Below, one piece after another: positions 21,084 through 36,000 of a stretch of 64,000 nucleotides of DNA (the stretch's first letter is position 1; every line of letters begins with the position of its first letter). The DNA is from Branchiostoma floridae. Taxonomy: Eukaryota > Chordata > Leptocardii > Amphioxiformes > Branchiostomatidae. The translations under genes were made by a program, and so were the position numbers. The stretch lies in assembly GCF_000003815.2 (NCBI RefSeq), contig NC_049982.1:22155936-22219935 (forward strand). The letters are read 5' to 3'. The notes below the pieces were generated by a model that saw nothing but the letters and a program-made list of their open reading frames with translations, was not told where the DNA came from and did not search any database.

Positions 21084-24000
21084 CTAGCGATTGAGCACAG
21101 AACTGCAGGTTAGCTAGCATCTTAGTGTAAGTTGTTACTTTCACTACAGGCAGTCTTTGGTTACATCTTGGTTAAGGGATTCAAGTTTGAAGTTATATAA
21201 AAGAAAACAAGGGTATGGCAAGCAAGGGTTGGGAGATGTAACTGTCTGGTACAGATAACTCTGTATTTATATGTCAGGTACCGGTAAACTAAAACTCCTT
21301 GTCAAACATGATGCTGTAAAAACATGCCTACATGCACATGTGTACATTGTACAGATTGCAAGGAAGGGCCCAAACCAACTGCTTCTCTTCAAAGTTTCAA
21401 CCACTGCACATGCTAAAATGTTAGGTCCAAAATTGATAATCTAGATTATTTTCTTCCTTTTGGTACCTACATGCATATGTGAGGATTAATTTCTCAGAAC
21501 TCAAGTGTGTGACACAGCCTTCCACTAGTCCCTCTGAGCCTTACCTGTAAATCCCTTGTCACAGTCGCAGGAATAGCTGACGTCGCTCAAGGCTCGACAG
21601 GTGCCATGTTTGCACAGGTTGGACTGGCAGGGGTCGGGTTTGTCCTCCCCACACCCTGGCACAACCCCCTCCACCACCAGCCCCCCATCAAAGTTCACCT
21701 CCATATCATTGATGGTGAGACTCTGAATACAACCTGTTGGGAGGTAGGACAAACATAGTTAGCCATAAGAACAGGTATATCTGATCCATTCATCTAATTA
21801 CACAGTAGTGAACATAATCAATAGGTAAGAACCAAGTCTGTAGTATTGATTGATCAGTTTGATGAAAGTACTCACAGATACCTGGTCTACTGTCTGAACA
21901 CAGTAAGTGCTACTGTAATAGCTCAGAACAGACTACCTAACAGAACCACTAACCATGGAAGCTGGTTCCGTTCCTGACATGCCAGTCCTTGACAGCCTGT
22001 GCGTTGACGTCCTGCGGCATCCCACCAATGTACAGGGGGGTGATCAGGTTCAGCTGCTCGTTCAGACCCGTGTTCACCATGCTCTTGGCCTCTTCATGGT
22101 CAACACTCAAGTTCACCATCTGGTTTGCTGCAATAAGCTCAATGGTGTGGTATCTCCCATCGTTCACGGTCTGGTAGCTGTAGATGGTTGAGCCTGGGTA
22201 GTTTCCGACGTCGTAGCTCACGCGCACACGACCACGGAACAACTCCACCGCAATGTGGTCGATGATTCCGTTGTAGAGGAGAATGCCATTGTCCTGGTCG
22301 GTGGCCACGACCATGGTGATGTTGGCGTGGGGGTGATTTTTCAGCGTCGGGAACTGGGTGTACGTATTTTTGGTCATGTAGGACACGCTGGTAAGGTTCT
22401 CACAGCGGGACCCCTTGTATCCCGGCTTGCATTGACATCCAAACGTGCCGTCCTGGTCGATGCACTGGGCGCCGTTCTTACAGTCATGATACTGGCAGGG
22501 GCTGGTGCGAGGGATGATGACCGGAGTGACCTCACAGTAAACTCCGCTGAACCCGTCCGGACACGCGCAGGTGTACTCATCCACACCGTCCATACATTTG
22601 CCTCCGTTCTCACACTTGTGCTCAATGCAGTCGTCAATGTTTTCGGTGCAGTTCTCGCCTGTCCAGCCCTGGGCACATTCACACCTGAAACCGAAGGCAT
22701 TTTCTTTAATGACTTAGAATACTTTGCATCTGAGAAATCCTAAGTTTCCTTCACAGACTACCCAATAAGCTACTAGTCATTCATTACAAGTTGCTATATG
22801 CCATTTTTGTACAAAAAAGCCAAGTGTTAACCAACAAGCTTTTGATCAGTACTGATTAATCTCAAGTTAAAATCATTGATATGCAAAGTGACAGAGCAGA
22901 GAATGGTTGCAAAAAAATGGGCTTTTGGAGTAAGAAGATTTGTCAAACTTCACAAGAAAGTTACAAACCTGTACATCTCTTCCTCGCTGATGCATTTCCC
23001 ATCGTTCTCACAAGGGTTCTTCCCGGGATCGCAGAAGTCGACCTCACGTTCGCAGTAGTGCCCCGCGTATCCTGGCACACACTTGCACAGGTAGCCGTCC
23101 ACTCCGTCCACACAGGAGCCATTGTTCATGCACATGTGTTCCACACAGTCGTCCACATTTACCTCACATACCTCCCCCTCGAAACCCTCCACACAGTCAC
23201 ATCTGGACAGTAGAGAAACAAAACACATTATAGACAGTTGTGCATATGCTGGGTTAAAGGCAGCTTACATGTACATTTACATTCACAGAGGCAACATGAC
23301 TGGAGTAAGAATGAATGTTACCAGACCTCCATACTACCATCATATAACACAATCGTTGTTCTGGAGCATACTATTCCTTCATGATGTATATCTACTGAAT
23401 TCATTCATTGACATTGGTAGTCTGAACTATGATGATAGTAAAGGAAATCCATAAGTAATACATGTACTGGTATTTCTCTACAAACCTTTTCTTCAGCTGT
23501 TTTTAGTTTCTTTTTGCTGATACATTATACAGGCCTACCCAAAGCCCTCATTCAAGCTGAATTATGAAGTTTTATATAAAAGCCCTATGTGATTCTACAT
23601 TGTAAAAAAATGAAGCCCTGTTGTGACCTTATGTCTCACCAGCGAAGAAGAGTATATAAGTGAGTACGTACCTGAAGCCCTCCTCCATTTTGTGACAGGT
23701 GCCTGAGTTCTTACAGGGGAAGGTGAAGCACTCGTTCAGGATAGTTTCACAGTTCCTGCCGGTGAAGCCCTCCTGACAGGTGCAGCTGTACGATAGACCA
23801 GGGTCCTCCACACACGAGCCGTTGTGCTGGCAGGGGTTGGACAGACATGGCTCACACTTGGCCAGGATCTCCACATCAGGGCCTTCCTCTGTAGGAGGGT
23901 GGGGAGGGGGTTAGTGACATGGCTGGACAGACACAGACATGGCTCACACTTGGCCAGGATCTCCACATCAGGGCCTTCCTCTGTAGGAGGGTGGGGAGGG

Positions 24001-27000
24001 GGTTAGTGACATGGCTGGACAGACACAGACATGGCTCACACTTGGCCAGGATCTCCACATCAGGGCCTTCCTCTGTAGGAGGGTGGGGAGGGGGTTAGTG
24101 ACATGGCTGGACAGACACAGACACGACTCACACTTGGCCAGGATCTCCACATTAGGACCTTCCTCTGTAGAAGGTGAGGTTAAGTTCTAGTCTCTGCCAT
24201 CCATACAACAAGCTAGCCTTAATAGATACCGTAGGCTAGATATACACCCTCATATACCTACAGATACGTAGTCCCTCCACCTCACCATTCAGGGGACAAG
24301 GTACACATTACGATGGAGACAATATTAGCACAAGTATCTCTGATACAAATGTACATTAAGGGAAATACAGTAGATTCATACATACTTTTCCCTTTGTTAT
24401 CCATGGTAGCAGGAGAAAGGAACAGTGATATGTCAGATACAATGATTTAATGATTTTCATTCAGACTTAACCCAGGCTTACTCTTCTTGATAAGACTTAC
24501 AATCAACTATGGTTCATGGTTCAGGTTCCAAGCTATAACACATGTATGTAAAAAAGGTCTGTTCATGATGTTAATATAGTTCTCCTACTGCCTAGCCTCT
24601 TAGACACATGGACACACAATGCATGTACTGTACACGTACTGTACAGTATGATAGTTACATACCAGAACACACAAAGTTGCGTGAGGGTGCGGTGAGCAGG
24701 AGTTTGTCTGCCATGGTGTGCTTGGGTCCTGCACACTTGGCAATCCCCGGCTCTATAAAGTCTTTCTTCACCCAGTCAGACAACCAGACCAGGTGACAGT
24801 CACAGTACAGCGGGTTGGCTCCAAGGGCACTGGGGAAAGGCAATGTTAGAAGGGTGCATAAGATAAAACTGAACTTACTGTAAGTGCATTTTATGCCATC
24901 AAAAAAGATACTCATTATGCATTTTTGATATCAACTGATTTTATCTATTAGAACTTAATTAAACAAATAGATGACACCTTCTTTTGGAACTGTAAGAAAT
25001 GAGGAAACAGCTTTTTCCTGTCCAATAGATTTCTCTGTGTGTTATGCTAACTTCCTTCCGGTCTTATTTTGACATTCTTGTGAACTTGAACAAATACCGG
25101 CACACAACAAATCATCAGAAGCAACTGACATCTTGATAGCAACTCAGAAGACAACATTCTATCTGTCATCAGAGACTGTTGACTTTGGCGCCAGCCACCC
25201 TTCCCCCAGTTTTCTAGGAAGGGTTGTTTGATACTCACATGTGTGACAGGGACTGCAGGTCCTTGAATGCCTCCTGTGGGATGGTGGATAGTTGGTTTCC
25301 ATGGAGAGACCTACAGTCGGGGCAGACAGGCACAGTTCAAACATGACGTCACACGTGCAGATTTTCTGGACTTAACCACTGAACAAAACACCAGAGGAAA
25401 TAGATGTTTGATCTAGGGGAAGGCATAATCTGCTTTGGCAGATAAAGCTCTCAATGCAGTTTGAATATTATGATATGCTTTGAAAAAAAGTTTCAGCTGT
25501 TTGTGATCAGCTACAACTGATGATTATGTCTTGATAATAACATTAAGCTAGCTGATTGTAACATTGGGAAATGCATCAGGTTGAATAAGACACTATGCTA
25601 GGAATGTGGCCTTCTTAAAAGAAAGGCTAAGTTCTTTATCTTCAACTGTCAACCAAGTGCTTAAGTCTTCAAACTACAAATCCTCGACAATCCCCCTTTT
25701 TCCTGTTTCCAATGCGGTTCCACAGTTTGTTGTCATGACCTTTCCTGATAAAGCTGATTTATCCTGAGTCACTCTAAACATGACCACCTGTGAGATAGTC
25801 TCCTGTCAACCTTTAGTAATAGCAGCTTATTGAACTGCCCAACAGTTTTCTTCAGCAGTCATTGAAACCATTTGTAAAAGCATGCTGATCCTACAGGCAA
25901 ATCTAAACACATCCTATAGTCATAAACATTACATTCAACATCGATCAACCCTTGTGTCAAACTTAAAGGAAGATTTAAAAGCCACCCACTTTGTCCACTA
26001 TACAAATCTGCATTTGAAGAAGGCAAGAGGAAGTCGGACCTTCTTTGAGGATATCTCACACTGATTGCACAAGACAACTTCCACTGATAAGACTTTTTGT
26101 CTGGATTCTTTACTTACAAGATCCGGAGAGCCTTGAGCCCAGCAAATGCCTTAGGAGAGATGCAGCGCAGGTTGTTGTAGCTCAAAATCCTGGAGGAGTA
26201 AAAATTCTCTCTGTTAAGAGTCATCACACACAAGGAAAGGATCTGTGTATATTATTTTCAACAAAACTTTTCCACCAGAGCTGTTCCTTTGTCTGTGCAC
26301 TACACAGCATTAAAGTTACCTCTCAGCCAAGGCACACACTACAGTTAACTCTGGCTGCAGTCATCAGTATTTGTTATCTGTACTTGGTAGTGGAAGCAGT
26401 TTGTTGGTCTTTTCAGTGAAACATCAATCAGATTTAAGTAATTTCCTTTCTCAGACTTCTCTTCTTTGCCACAATACATGGTGTGTGCATTGTAACGTAC
26501 CATAGTGAGTCTGTGCATTTACATTATAGAATTTATCACTACTTTTGTGGAGTTCTATTTGAATGTGAAATATATAACCTATCTCTGACAGTGAACTTCA
26601 AGTGACCATCCTTGTTCTGTGGTAGAAGCTTAGGTAAGATTCTGACCAATCACAGCATAGATAGGATTCTGACCAATTGCAGCACAAAGATACCAGTACA
26701 AACCAGCCAATCAGAAGCATGCAAGTAAAACACCCAAAGCCACAGCATCATCACAGAAGTCTGTGATTGGTTAACACTGAGCTGTAGCCAGTAATTAAGA
26801 ACAAGACTCCGCTAGGACAGTAAGTGGCACCACAAGGCTTGTGAACTGTGAATGGTCCTTTGAAGTTCCCTGTACAGGTCTTACTGTGTACTTACAGCGT
26901 GGAGAGTTGTGTCAGGTTCGCAATGGCGTGGTTGGAAATTTTGCTAATCATGTTGTTACTCAGATCTCTAAAATGAACCGGGGGAGGAAGAAACGGGAGA

Positions 27001-30000
27001 GAGGTGCGTAAGGCTACGGGTTGTATTGGGATATAGAAGCTGCCAAACAACACCACAATTATTAGTACTGCAACAAACCATGCAGAACTGAAACACCAGG
27101 AGCCACCAGAGCTTCAGAAATGTTAAAGAAGTGATTTATAATCACAGCTGCCAACTCTTAAAACTTTTCTGGGTGCTGTGATTTTGGAAAATACGAACAT
27201 CAAATACAAAAGAACATGAAACTCGTAGAACTTTGTATTCTTTTTCAAACTTTTAGTGTCTTCAATTGCCAACTTTGTTTGACAGTTCCCAACATTTCTG
27301 AAGTTCAATCTGGTGCCACATAAACCAAGGAACAAAATGTAAAAAAAAACACTCCATGTTAAGTCTCATCACCAGCATCCCACCATGCATTGCCACCCTC
27401 CCTGCCCTGAATTAGCCTCACAGCTGCAGGAAGAGCAAGGCTGCAGGTTTACATGTTTGCAGTTCACTACATGTCACTCATTTCTGTCAGCAGTTCCCTA
27501 CATGTCAGCAGTGTGCTATAAGGAAACTGGGATAGAGTCTCTGTTGCAGACAGTTTGGGTCTTACTTATTTGGGGAACAGGATTTGTTAAACTTTTATAT
27601 CTTATTCATTTTGGGTGTACCAGATACCAACAGACTATGGTATACTCTAGATCACTTGGCATAATCAGCTATTGTCTTTTTAAAAAATCAATACAACACT
27701 TAACTCTTTATATAATATAGTATAAGCTGTGAAAGAAGTTACAAGTGAACAAGGTCAAACAGTTGTGATCATCTGAGTTACATTCTGTATTACTGTGCTA
27801 TGTATAAAACCATTATACAGTAAGACTATACATGTACTCACAGCCTGGTCAGGTGCTTCAGGTGCGACAGGTTGGGGATGATGTTGATCTGGTTCATGTC
27901 CAGGTACCTGCAGGGAACAGGCGTGGTCTCAGCAACTTGTACAACATTCATTTTATACATAGTACATAAAATCTACATTCATGAGACATGTAATATACAG
28001 ACATATAAGGTAGCAGAACGCAGTATTTTTCTGTGACACCCATGGTCCATGATGAGGATGCATAAAGTAGTGCGACCAAAATTCTTGAAGGCTGGGTGAG
28101 AGGCATCTAAGGTTGAACAAAATATATATGCAAACTGCACGAGACAGGTCTTGACATACATGACCAGACATGCAAGGTGCAGACTGTTACTACTGTTCTA
28201 ACACTGAAAACTTCCTCTCTCTTCATTCCCTGAGATGAAGTCCCTGTGAAAATTAATGAATGTGCAGTACTCACAGCTCGGTGACGGCACGGGGGATGTC
28301 TTTGGGGAACTGGGTGAGGTTCTGGCGGCTGCAGCGCACCACGGTCCCCGTGCACGTGCACATCTCCGGGCAATGGCTGATGGGAACACAGCTGTTTTCA
28401 TCATCCACTGAGAAACATGGGAGAAGGAACTCAGTTTTGATGTTGTCAAAGAGGACAGTTTGATGCTCACAAACTTAGCCCTACATGTATTAGGTACAGA
28501 TTTGCATCTGTATTGGTTGCCAGATTAGTAGCATACATATACATGAAAACTTCTTTTTGAGACACTTACTGTCACACTTGAAGTCCTGGACAGCGATGTC
28601 CTGGATGGGGATTTCCCGTAGATAGGACGGCTTGTAGCAGCGGGGGTTGCCTGTCACCACCCGCTTGGTCCGCAGCCACTCGGACAGCCAGGCAAGATGG
28701 CAGTTACAGTTGAATGGGTTGGACAGAAGGTTCCTGTGGTTTAAAGCAAAGGATGATGATGATATGATGCTCTTTCTATTTAATTGTTGTCTTTTTCAGT
28801 GGCACAGTACATAGTATCTCAGACTGTGACACTGTAGTTCAGGTTCAGGTACAGTACATGTACATGTACAAACAGCATTCCAGACTGTAATACTGTCTGT
28901 AGTTCAGGTACTTACAGCGTGGCCAGACTTCTCAGGGAGTCGAAGGCACCGGGCTGGACTGTAGAAATGCGGTTGTCATACAGGGAGCTGTGGCAAGGAA
29001 ATACATGTCAGTTATTATTGGGTTGCAACCATCTATTGCCATAATAAAACACAATGGTGTTATCATAGAATCTGTACAAGTCATTAGATTTTCCCTCCTC
29101 AAACTTTTGCCACTTTGGGGACTTATTTCCTGAAACCTTTTAAAATGACTGACTCAAAGATGAAAGGGCTCTCCTGATTGGATAACATTGGCCTCATTTG
29201 CACTAAAAGGCTGGGTAATCAGCAGAGGTGATGAGGGCCACAGAGTACAAAGAGCTTGGGAAGGACTTAAGCTGGATTTATGATCTCTGGGTCATCAGGG
29301 TTAATTGGAGGCATCCTGTGATGTTCTAAGCAGTTGGTGAGGTGAATTTGTTGGAAATATCACGTTGGGAGGTTGGTAATTGGCTCTAATGTGCTTGCTG
29401 TGACTTGTGACCTTTTCTCTCCAAAGTACCATCTCTCAAGGTTCATTACCAACTGAAAAGGATATTTGTGATTTTATGATTCAAAATGGGATGAAACTTC
29501 TGGTGCACGTTTATTTCTCTGGCAACATTAGGGTCACTAAGTGTTTTTTTTTTCATATCAACTTTATATCTTACCCATAAATCTTGAATGGAACTTGAAA
29601 ATGTATTAAATCAACAAATGTAGATGCAATAGCACAACTAGTTAAAGAAGTTTGCACCAAATGGATAACATGTTTATGATAAGGGCAGTCAGTCTGTCTA
29701 ACCTTTCTATCAGGGTGCTAACTGGTAATCTTACAGCAAGGCTGAGTTAATTAGCTTCATTTTCTCTCGGGACTCTTCTTGACCCTGGCTTTGAACATGC
29801 AGATTAACACTGTACCACCAACAGACATGACATTTTCTCAGCTGATGAAGAACTTTCACAAGCTCCTTACATCCTCAGGGAGTTACTATGGTGAGCATAG
29901 AGGACAAAATGGGACATGAGAAAACTCCTGCTATAGGTGGAAAGTTTCAGATAGGTGTGTAGGCTGGTACTGAACAGTCCTTCCTTTCTAATTTCACAAG

Positions 30001-33000
30001 AACAGATGCTGGTCAGTAGCTAGTGCTTCATGTGTAGGAGTGTTACATTTAACATTTAAGTCAATAAGAACTAAGTCAAGTAGTACATGTACATCAACAA
30101 AAGTTGTTGAACACGTGTGGGAGGAAAAATAGGATCTTGGCAGTAAAAGCAATACATGACTTACTTTGTCTGACATAGATGTCAGTCTTGTTATTTGTAC
30201 AAACACCAACAAATATCACAAACAATATACAGTGTGAATGAGAATGAAACCTACAGTAGTCTGACTGAGGCCAGGCCAGCAAAGGTCTTGTTGTTCACAC
30301 AGCTGATTTGGTTACTCCGCAGCATCCTGGGAACAAGAACAGATAAAAAATGAGCCAATCTCACAGTGCCCTGGTCCAGAGGTACACATCTAAACTGCTG
30401 TGGGAGACCACAACTTAATAAAAGTCCTTTGCATATGTTTGTAGACGATGTTGATGTTGACTGTTTTGGGGTGATGATTATGCACTTCTAAGCTAAAACA
30501 AATATTGATATGTTAGTGAGACATGGGGTGAGAAGTCTCATCCTACAATATCTGGGGAAAAAGCTACAAAATAAGTTGATTCCCTACAGGTGACAGTAAG
30601 AATTGTTATACACAACAAAACTGGGATTAGTAAAACTATAGGGTCAAAGATTTAGAACACATTAAAGTTACAGATGCCTATCTGTCATGTAACCATCTAA
30701 TACAGAATATGAAAGACTCCTAGAGCTGTAAGATAGGTTACATGCAGATGTAGAAGGATTGGACAAAGCTCCTACATGTCAAGAAATCATCCTTTAAAGT
30801 TTTAGCTCTCCCATTGAACCACAAAAGCTCGATGAAAGAGCTCAAACTTGTCAAGATGAGACAGGAAGAGAAATCCAAGATCTGAAGGACAAACTTGTTC
30901 TAACCTGACTACCACTGGAGCAGTAGTTGTGCTATTCAAAAATCAGCAATACTGGGCATGTTTTTGACAGTGCACAACTACTGCTCTAGCAATAATCAGG
31001 TACATGTATGATGTAAGCACGGGTGACAAACAAAGGGAAACATGGCTGTTAAAGCATAAAGTACCAACAAACAGTGTCTTTAACAATCAAGTGACCAAAT
31101 TGAATTTTTTTTCAGCACAGCCACAACAGTAGTGATGGAATCTTTTCATATATTTTTGTGACTTTGAGTGCATGTAACGTATGTTGGTCACTTCAAAGTT
31201 AAGGGCATGTTTATTGGTACATCATGACAAGGAGGAAGTCTGGCTGTTGAAAGGACTGAGACCGGTGGAATGGTTAGAAACATACTGAGTAATACATTTG
31301 ACAGTTACACATTCAATGTAAGTTGTAATCAACTGTGACTAAGAAAAGGTAGCTCTTCACATTGTGAGACAGACATCACAACTTCAACCAGTGGAGAAGA
31401 TGTGGTGCCTGTCTTAAGACATGGATAGGGCCAGCCAACAGGATGCTGGGCTTACATGTATGGTGTGGAAGGGAGATTAGATGTACTACCTACATGTAGG
31501 ACTAGGAATGTGGCAGTAACAGTGAGGAGCAGAAAAGCTTAACAGCAAAGATGTGAAACTGCAAAAGAGGATGAACGTGAAGAATATGAAAAAGTGGTAC
31601 AATTTTAAAGACCATTAGATGGTTTAGAATGACAAAATGATGTGATTTAACATGCAAGCAATTGTCATTATTGGACAAGTGGTAGTAAAGCAAACTCATG
31701 TGGTGGTTTTTGTTGGCAATTCAGCAAAACAAAATAAAGTGAAGTGCTTTCTTTTTTTTAACTTGGTGCATTAAAATTGGCTTTATGTTCATGCATTTGA
31801 AGGTGCTGAGACATATTGGTGAGAGTCCTTAAGATTCATTGTGTAGGAAACAATGCAAATTTGTTACTGTACAGTATACTTAAAGTGTCAATAGCACTGA
31901 TCATTAAAATCTTTTTGGTGTTTCACAAAGCAAGGCATTAAAAGGGATAGTTCCACTTAGTTCAGTATAGAGAGTGCAGCAAGACAAACCAATGTTGTAA
32001 CAACAAACATTAAGATAAATCAAAAATAGGAAAAAATTTACGGAAAAAAACTAAAACTAGGAAAAGTGCGAGCACAGTGCAGGCTTACAGTGATTTCAAG
32101 CCAGTCAGTCCATTAAACATGGACCCATTCACCGCGGCCAGCTTGTTATCTGTCAGCAGCCTTGGAACAATAAAACAGAGGGCACGAATGAGATGAGGCT
32201 GAGAAAACAGGTACCCAAACATTTCCTGTTAATTCTGATTGAAGCGTTTTGTCAGATTTCTCCTTCTTTTGCCACTGTGACTTCAAATCCTGCAGTAAGA
32301 TGTTTCGATCGTCCATTTTGAGGATTCTTTTTACAAAACAAACTTCTCCATCGCAAAAACAGTCCCAAACTTTAAAAACCTATTAAAAGCCGTAGTATAC
32401 ATCAATCCCTTCTCATGTTTTTTCTTCTATTCATACAAAATGTAGTTTTAAGCTTTATATTGAGACAGTGGCAAAAGAACTGTAGGATAAACTGACTGTG
32501 AGGAAGTCATGATCCAGTGCACGCCTTACATTTGGATGAGTTTGGCAAACATTAGCACAAACATTAAGGCTTATATTTGGTAGCACAAAACACAAGCTCA
32601 GAAGCTTTGGTGAGCTGTTTTAAGGTCAAAATCATCCTAATGTGTCATAAGCCAGTGTCATAAGATGAGTTACAAATCATCGAAAAGTTGTACGTTCTTT
32701 CATTTTCTACTTGTCTGCTCAGCCTCGTAACTTTCAGTGATCACAAAGAGATGCTTACATGATAACTCCAGGAGAGAAAACCTTGTCAATACAGTCAATT
32801 TTCAAAACCCTTTTTTCTGACAATAAGCAATAGAAACATGTTACTGAGAGCTAAGTCATATCTCACAAGCTATAGGAACAGTACAAATGTAAACATTATA
32901 ATGGATGTCTTGACTATTCAGAACATTGTTATACATGAATGCTTTTGATACACAGGATATGTATGACTATACATGTTACATACTGTAGTTAAATGAAGTG

Positions 33001-36000
33001 CTCCCAGCAATCTTTACAATTAAACATTTACCCACACATAACAGATTAAAACCAATCATGCACTGGAGTAGGAATTATTTTAAGAAAAATATTCACACAC
33101 AATCACAGTGCATCTTTATACTAGTACTTTGCAGATGATACCTTAAGTTAATCTTATTGCAGGGAAGCCTGCTGCACAAATTGAAGAGTTAGTCATTACT
33201 AAGTGACAACTCACAGTTCAGTAACACCATCAGCACCAATAAAAGCATCATCCTCAATCTCCACAATCTTGTTGTTTCGAAGATCTCTGAAAGAACAAAT
33301 TATACAAAAGTCAGGAAAATCATGTATTGTTAAGTTGCATCATCTTGAATGAGCAGTTAATTTCATAGACAATAGCAGCCCAAAATATAGGTGAAAATGC
33401 ATTCTTGACATATATATACTGGATACATGCACGTTGTTGCAATATCTGTTCTAAATCTGACTTGACATGTGTAAGACTGCCATTACTTACATCTTCCTTA
33501 GGTTGGGAAGTTTCTTGAAGATGCCAGAAGCATGCACCTTCACTATCTCATTCTCTCCCAGCAGCCTGTGAGGAAAGATGGGTGGGCAGTGTTTATAGGA
33601 GATATAGAATTGGGATGAAGAGTTGTGTTAGAATCATATTTTATTGGTAACAGAAACATTGTGACTTAACACAGAATACAAGTGCAGTAACTTGCATGTA
33701 GCTTACATGAATTCTTTGTGAAGATTACAATTTACCAGGTTTAACTTGGAAACTGCAGTAATAGCCCAAAATAGCCCCAATGAGTAAAATACTTGTACTG
33801 TTTGCAACTTAATTTGTCACTATAAAAATGGATAAAGCGACCATCTACTGTCTGTAGATTTCCATCAGCAAACAGTCTCATGGAAACTAAACTGTACGGA
33901 AAGACTCACAGTTCAGTGGCGTATGAAGGTATGACATCTGGCACGCTGTCCAGCTTGCGGTTGGTGCAGTCCACCACTGTTCCCTCGCAGATGCAGCGGT
34001 CAGGACAGTCATCGTCCACCTTACACTGCCCTGACCCTTTCCTCACACCAACGTTCTCTCTGGCTGTGGGATCAATGAGACCTATGATTGGTCCAAGTTG
34101 GAGACATTGGGTGAAAACTGTAGTTATCATTGGGCCATATCCTGTCCTGATATCCCCATCAAACAGAAGTTATCAAAAACAAATAAAAGAAAATACAGGT
34201 GTAACAACTTTCTGGAGAATAAGCTTTGCGTGTTGCCACTCGTAAGGAGGAAGACCGATGATGATGATAAGGAAATGGTTCAAACAATCTGAAATACTAG
34301 ATCCCATGTAACTAATCACAACTCTGATATCTTTACAAGAAATTAATGTACACAACAAGACATTGAAGGTTGTACTCTTGCCAATGCTTTATAATCTCCT
34401 AACTTGTCTTTTCTTACTTTAAAGTATCCAATGCATTTAGCTATCCATGGGTACCTGTCAGGCATTAACCAGTTACTTCACACACACACACCTCCAATCC
34501 CTCCCTGTGCATGACTCATCATGTGATCCTCTAATCTGACTTCATACACCAGGTATGTAAAGTAGAGTGAGTGTAAGAGGAGGAGCCCATCAGTAGCTGA
34601 TAGCATGGCTTGTGTCTAACCACAATCATTACTCGTTTACGTCACCTGCTGTAATGTCTGCTGTGTACTTATGGTTCTATCACCCCAGGGTAATGTAGGG
34701 GATTACGTCTTGTTCCAGAAGTGTCCGTGACAGGCCCTGGGATTCAAACCTGTGACCTCTGCGTTCCCTAGGATGTGCGCAGAAAATGGGATGACATTTC
34801 CTAACTTCTAACAACTATTTCTCAGTGAAAAAAAGACCACGACTCACCCTCTCGCATGCTGCAGCGGAACTTGTGCACCTTGATCTGGCTGATGCGTTTG
34901 CGTGAGAGTCGGCGCGGCATGACACAGCGCGCGCCGCTGGTCTCGATGGGGTTGTCCTGCAGGTACTGGGCCAGCCAGCGCAGGTTACAGTCACACATGA
35001 AGGGGTTCTGGGCAAGATGGCTGCAGAAACACAACAACATGATTTAGACTCAGTTCTTCATATCATTTAATATGTTTACAAGTATGATTTCAATCCCATT
35101 GAAAACCAGGATCTTGATCACTGAAAACTTAGGATCAAGATACCATAAAAAGTAGCACATACCACACAAACACCAATAAAAATCAATCTCAAATGCCAGC
35201 TATGGAGGCATGTATTACTGTTTTATGTTTATTGTTTTATGTATTGCACATGTCAGCAGGTTAGGATATGATCCTAAGGACCTATACCTAACAGTTCCTT
35301 CAGAGGGGCAAGGTTATACAACCTCAGTATCAATGCACACATGCGGACAAATATACTCTTGACCCTTGCTTGTAACCCAACAATGTTTGATTATGGCATG
35401 TGTTAAGCATCTGATTATTTATACGTTAAGTTCAAATTCAGTTTTCATGTATCCTGTCATTCATATGTTCACTTTTGAATATTTGCAGCCTTTCAGTTCA
35501 AGTGAATCAGTTTTACCAAAAGTACTTTGAAAACCCCAGCCTCTTCCCCCACTTATCTTTCCTCACGCCCAGGGTCTACTACTCCTCAGTACCATAACAA
35601 ACAGTTTGATGGAAGAAGCAGGATTACAAGCGTCCACAGATGACAGCTGACATTGCCACAAATATTTATTTTTGTTGGGGATGACTCCTTCATCCCCCCA
35701 GCCCCCCTGTAATCCTTACATCTCCACACTCCACTTTTACAGCCATGTAATGAGCCTCTGCTGACAGACAGGGTGGGTAAGAGTAGGCCCGTGGGGCATG
35801 GTGCTCCTGTAGTCACTACAGGGTAACATTTCAGTCACTTGTCTGGGAAGAACACCAGAACTACAGCAACATGACTCCTGTTGATGTAAGAGCTGTTTCA
35901 GAAGGGATCAAATGGTTTCGTACCTAACCTCTCATATATACAAGTCAGTTTGAACTGTGCTTGCCTTTGAATATTCAAACAGAAATTTATAGGAAAAAAA

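Noticed and set aside
23876-24150. Small minus-strand frames beginning [12 protein letters not shown]
   Set aside because: They are reading-through products of the 92-bp array; only the copy at 23888 continues into the EGF exon.
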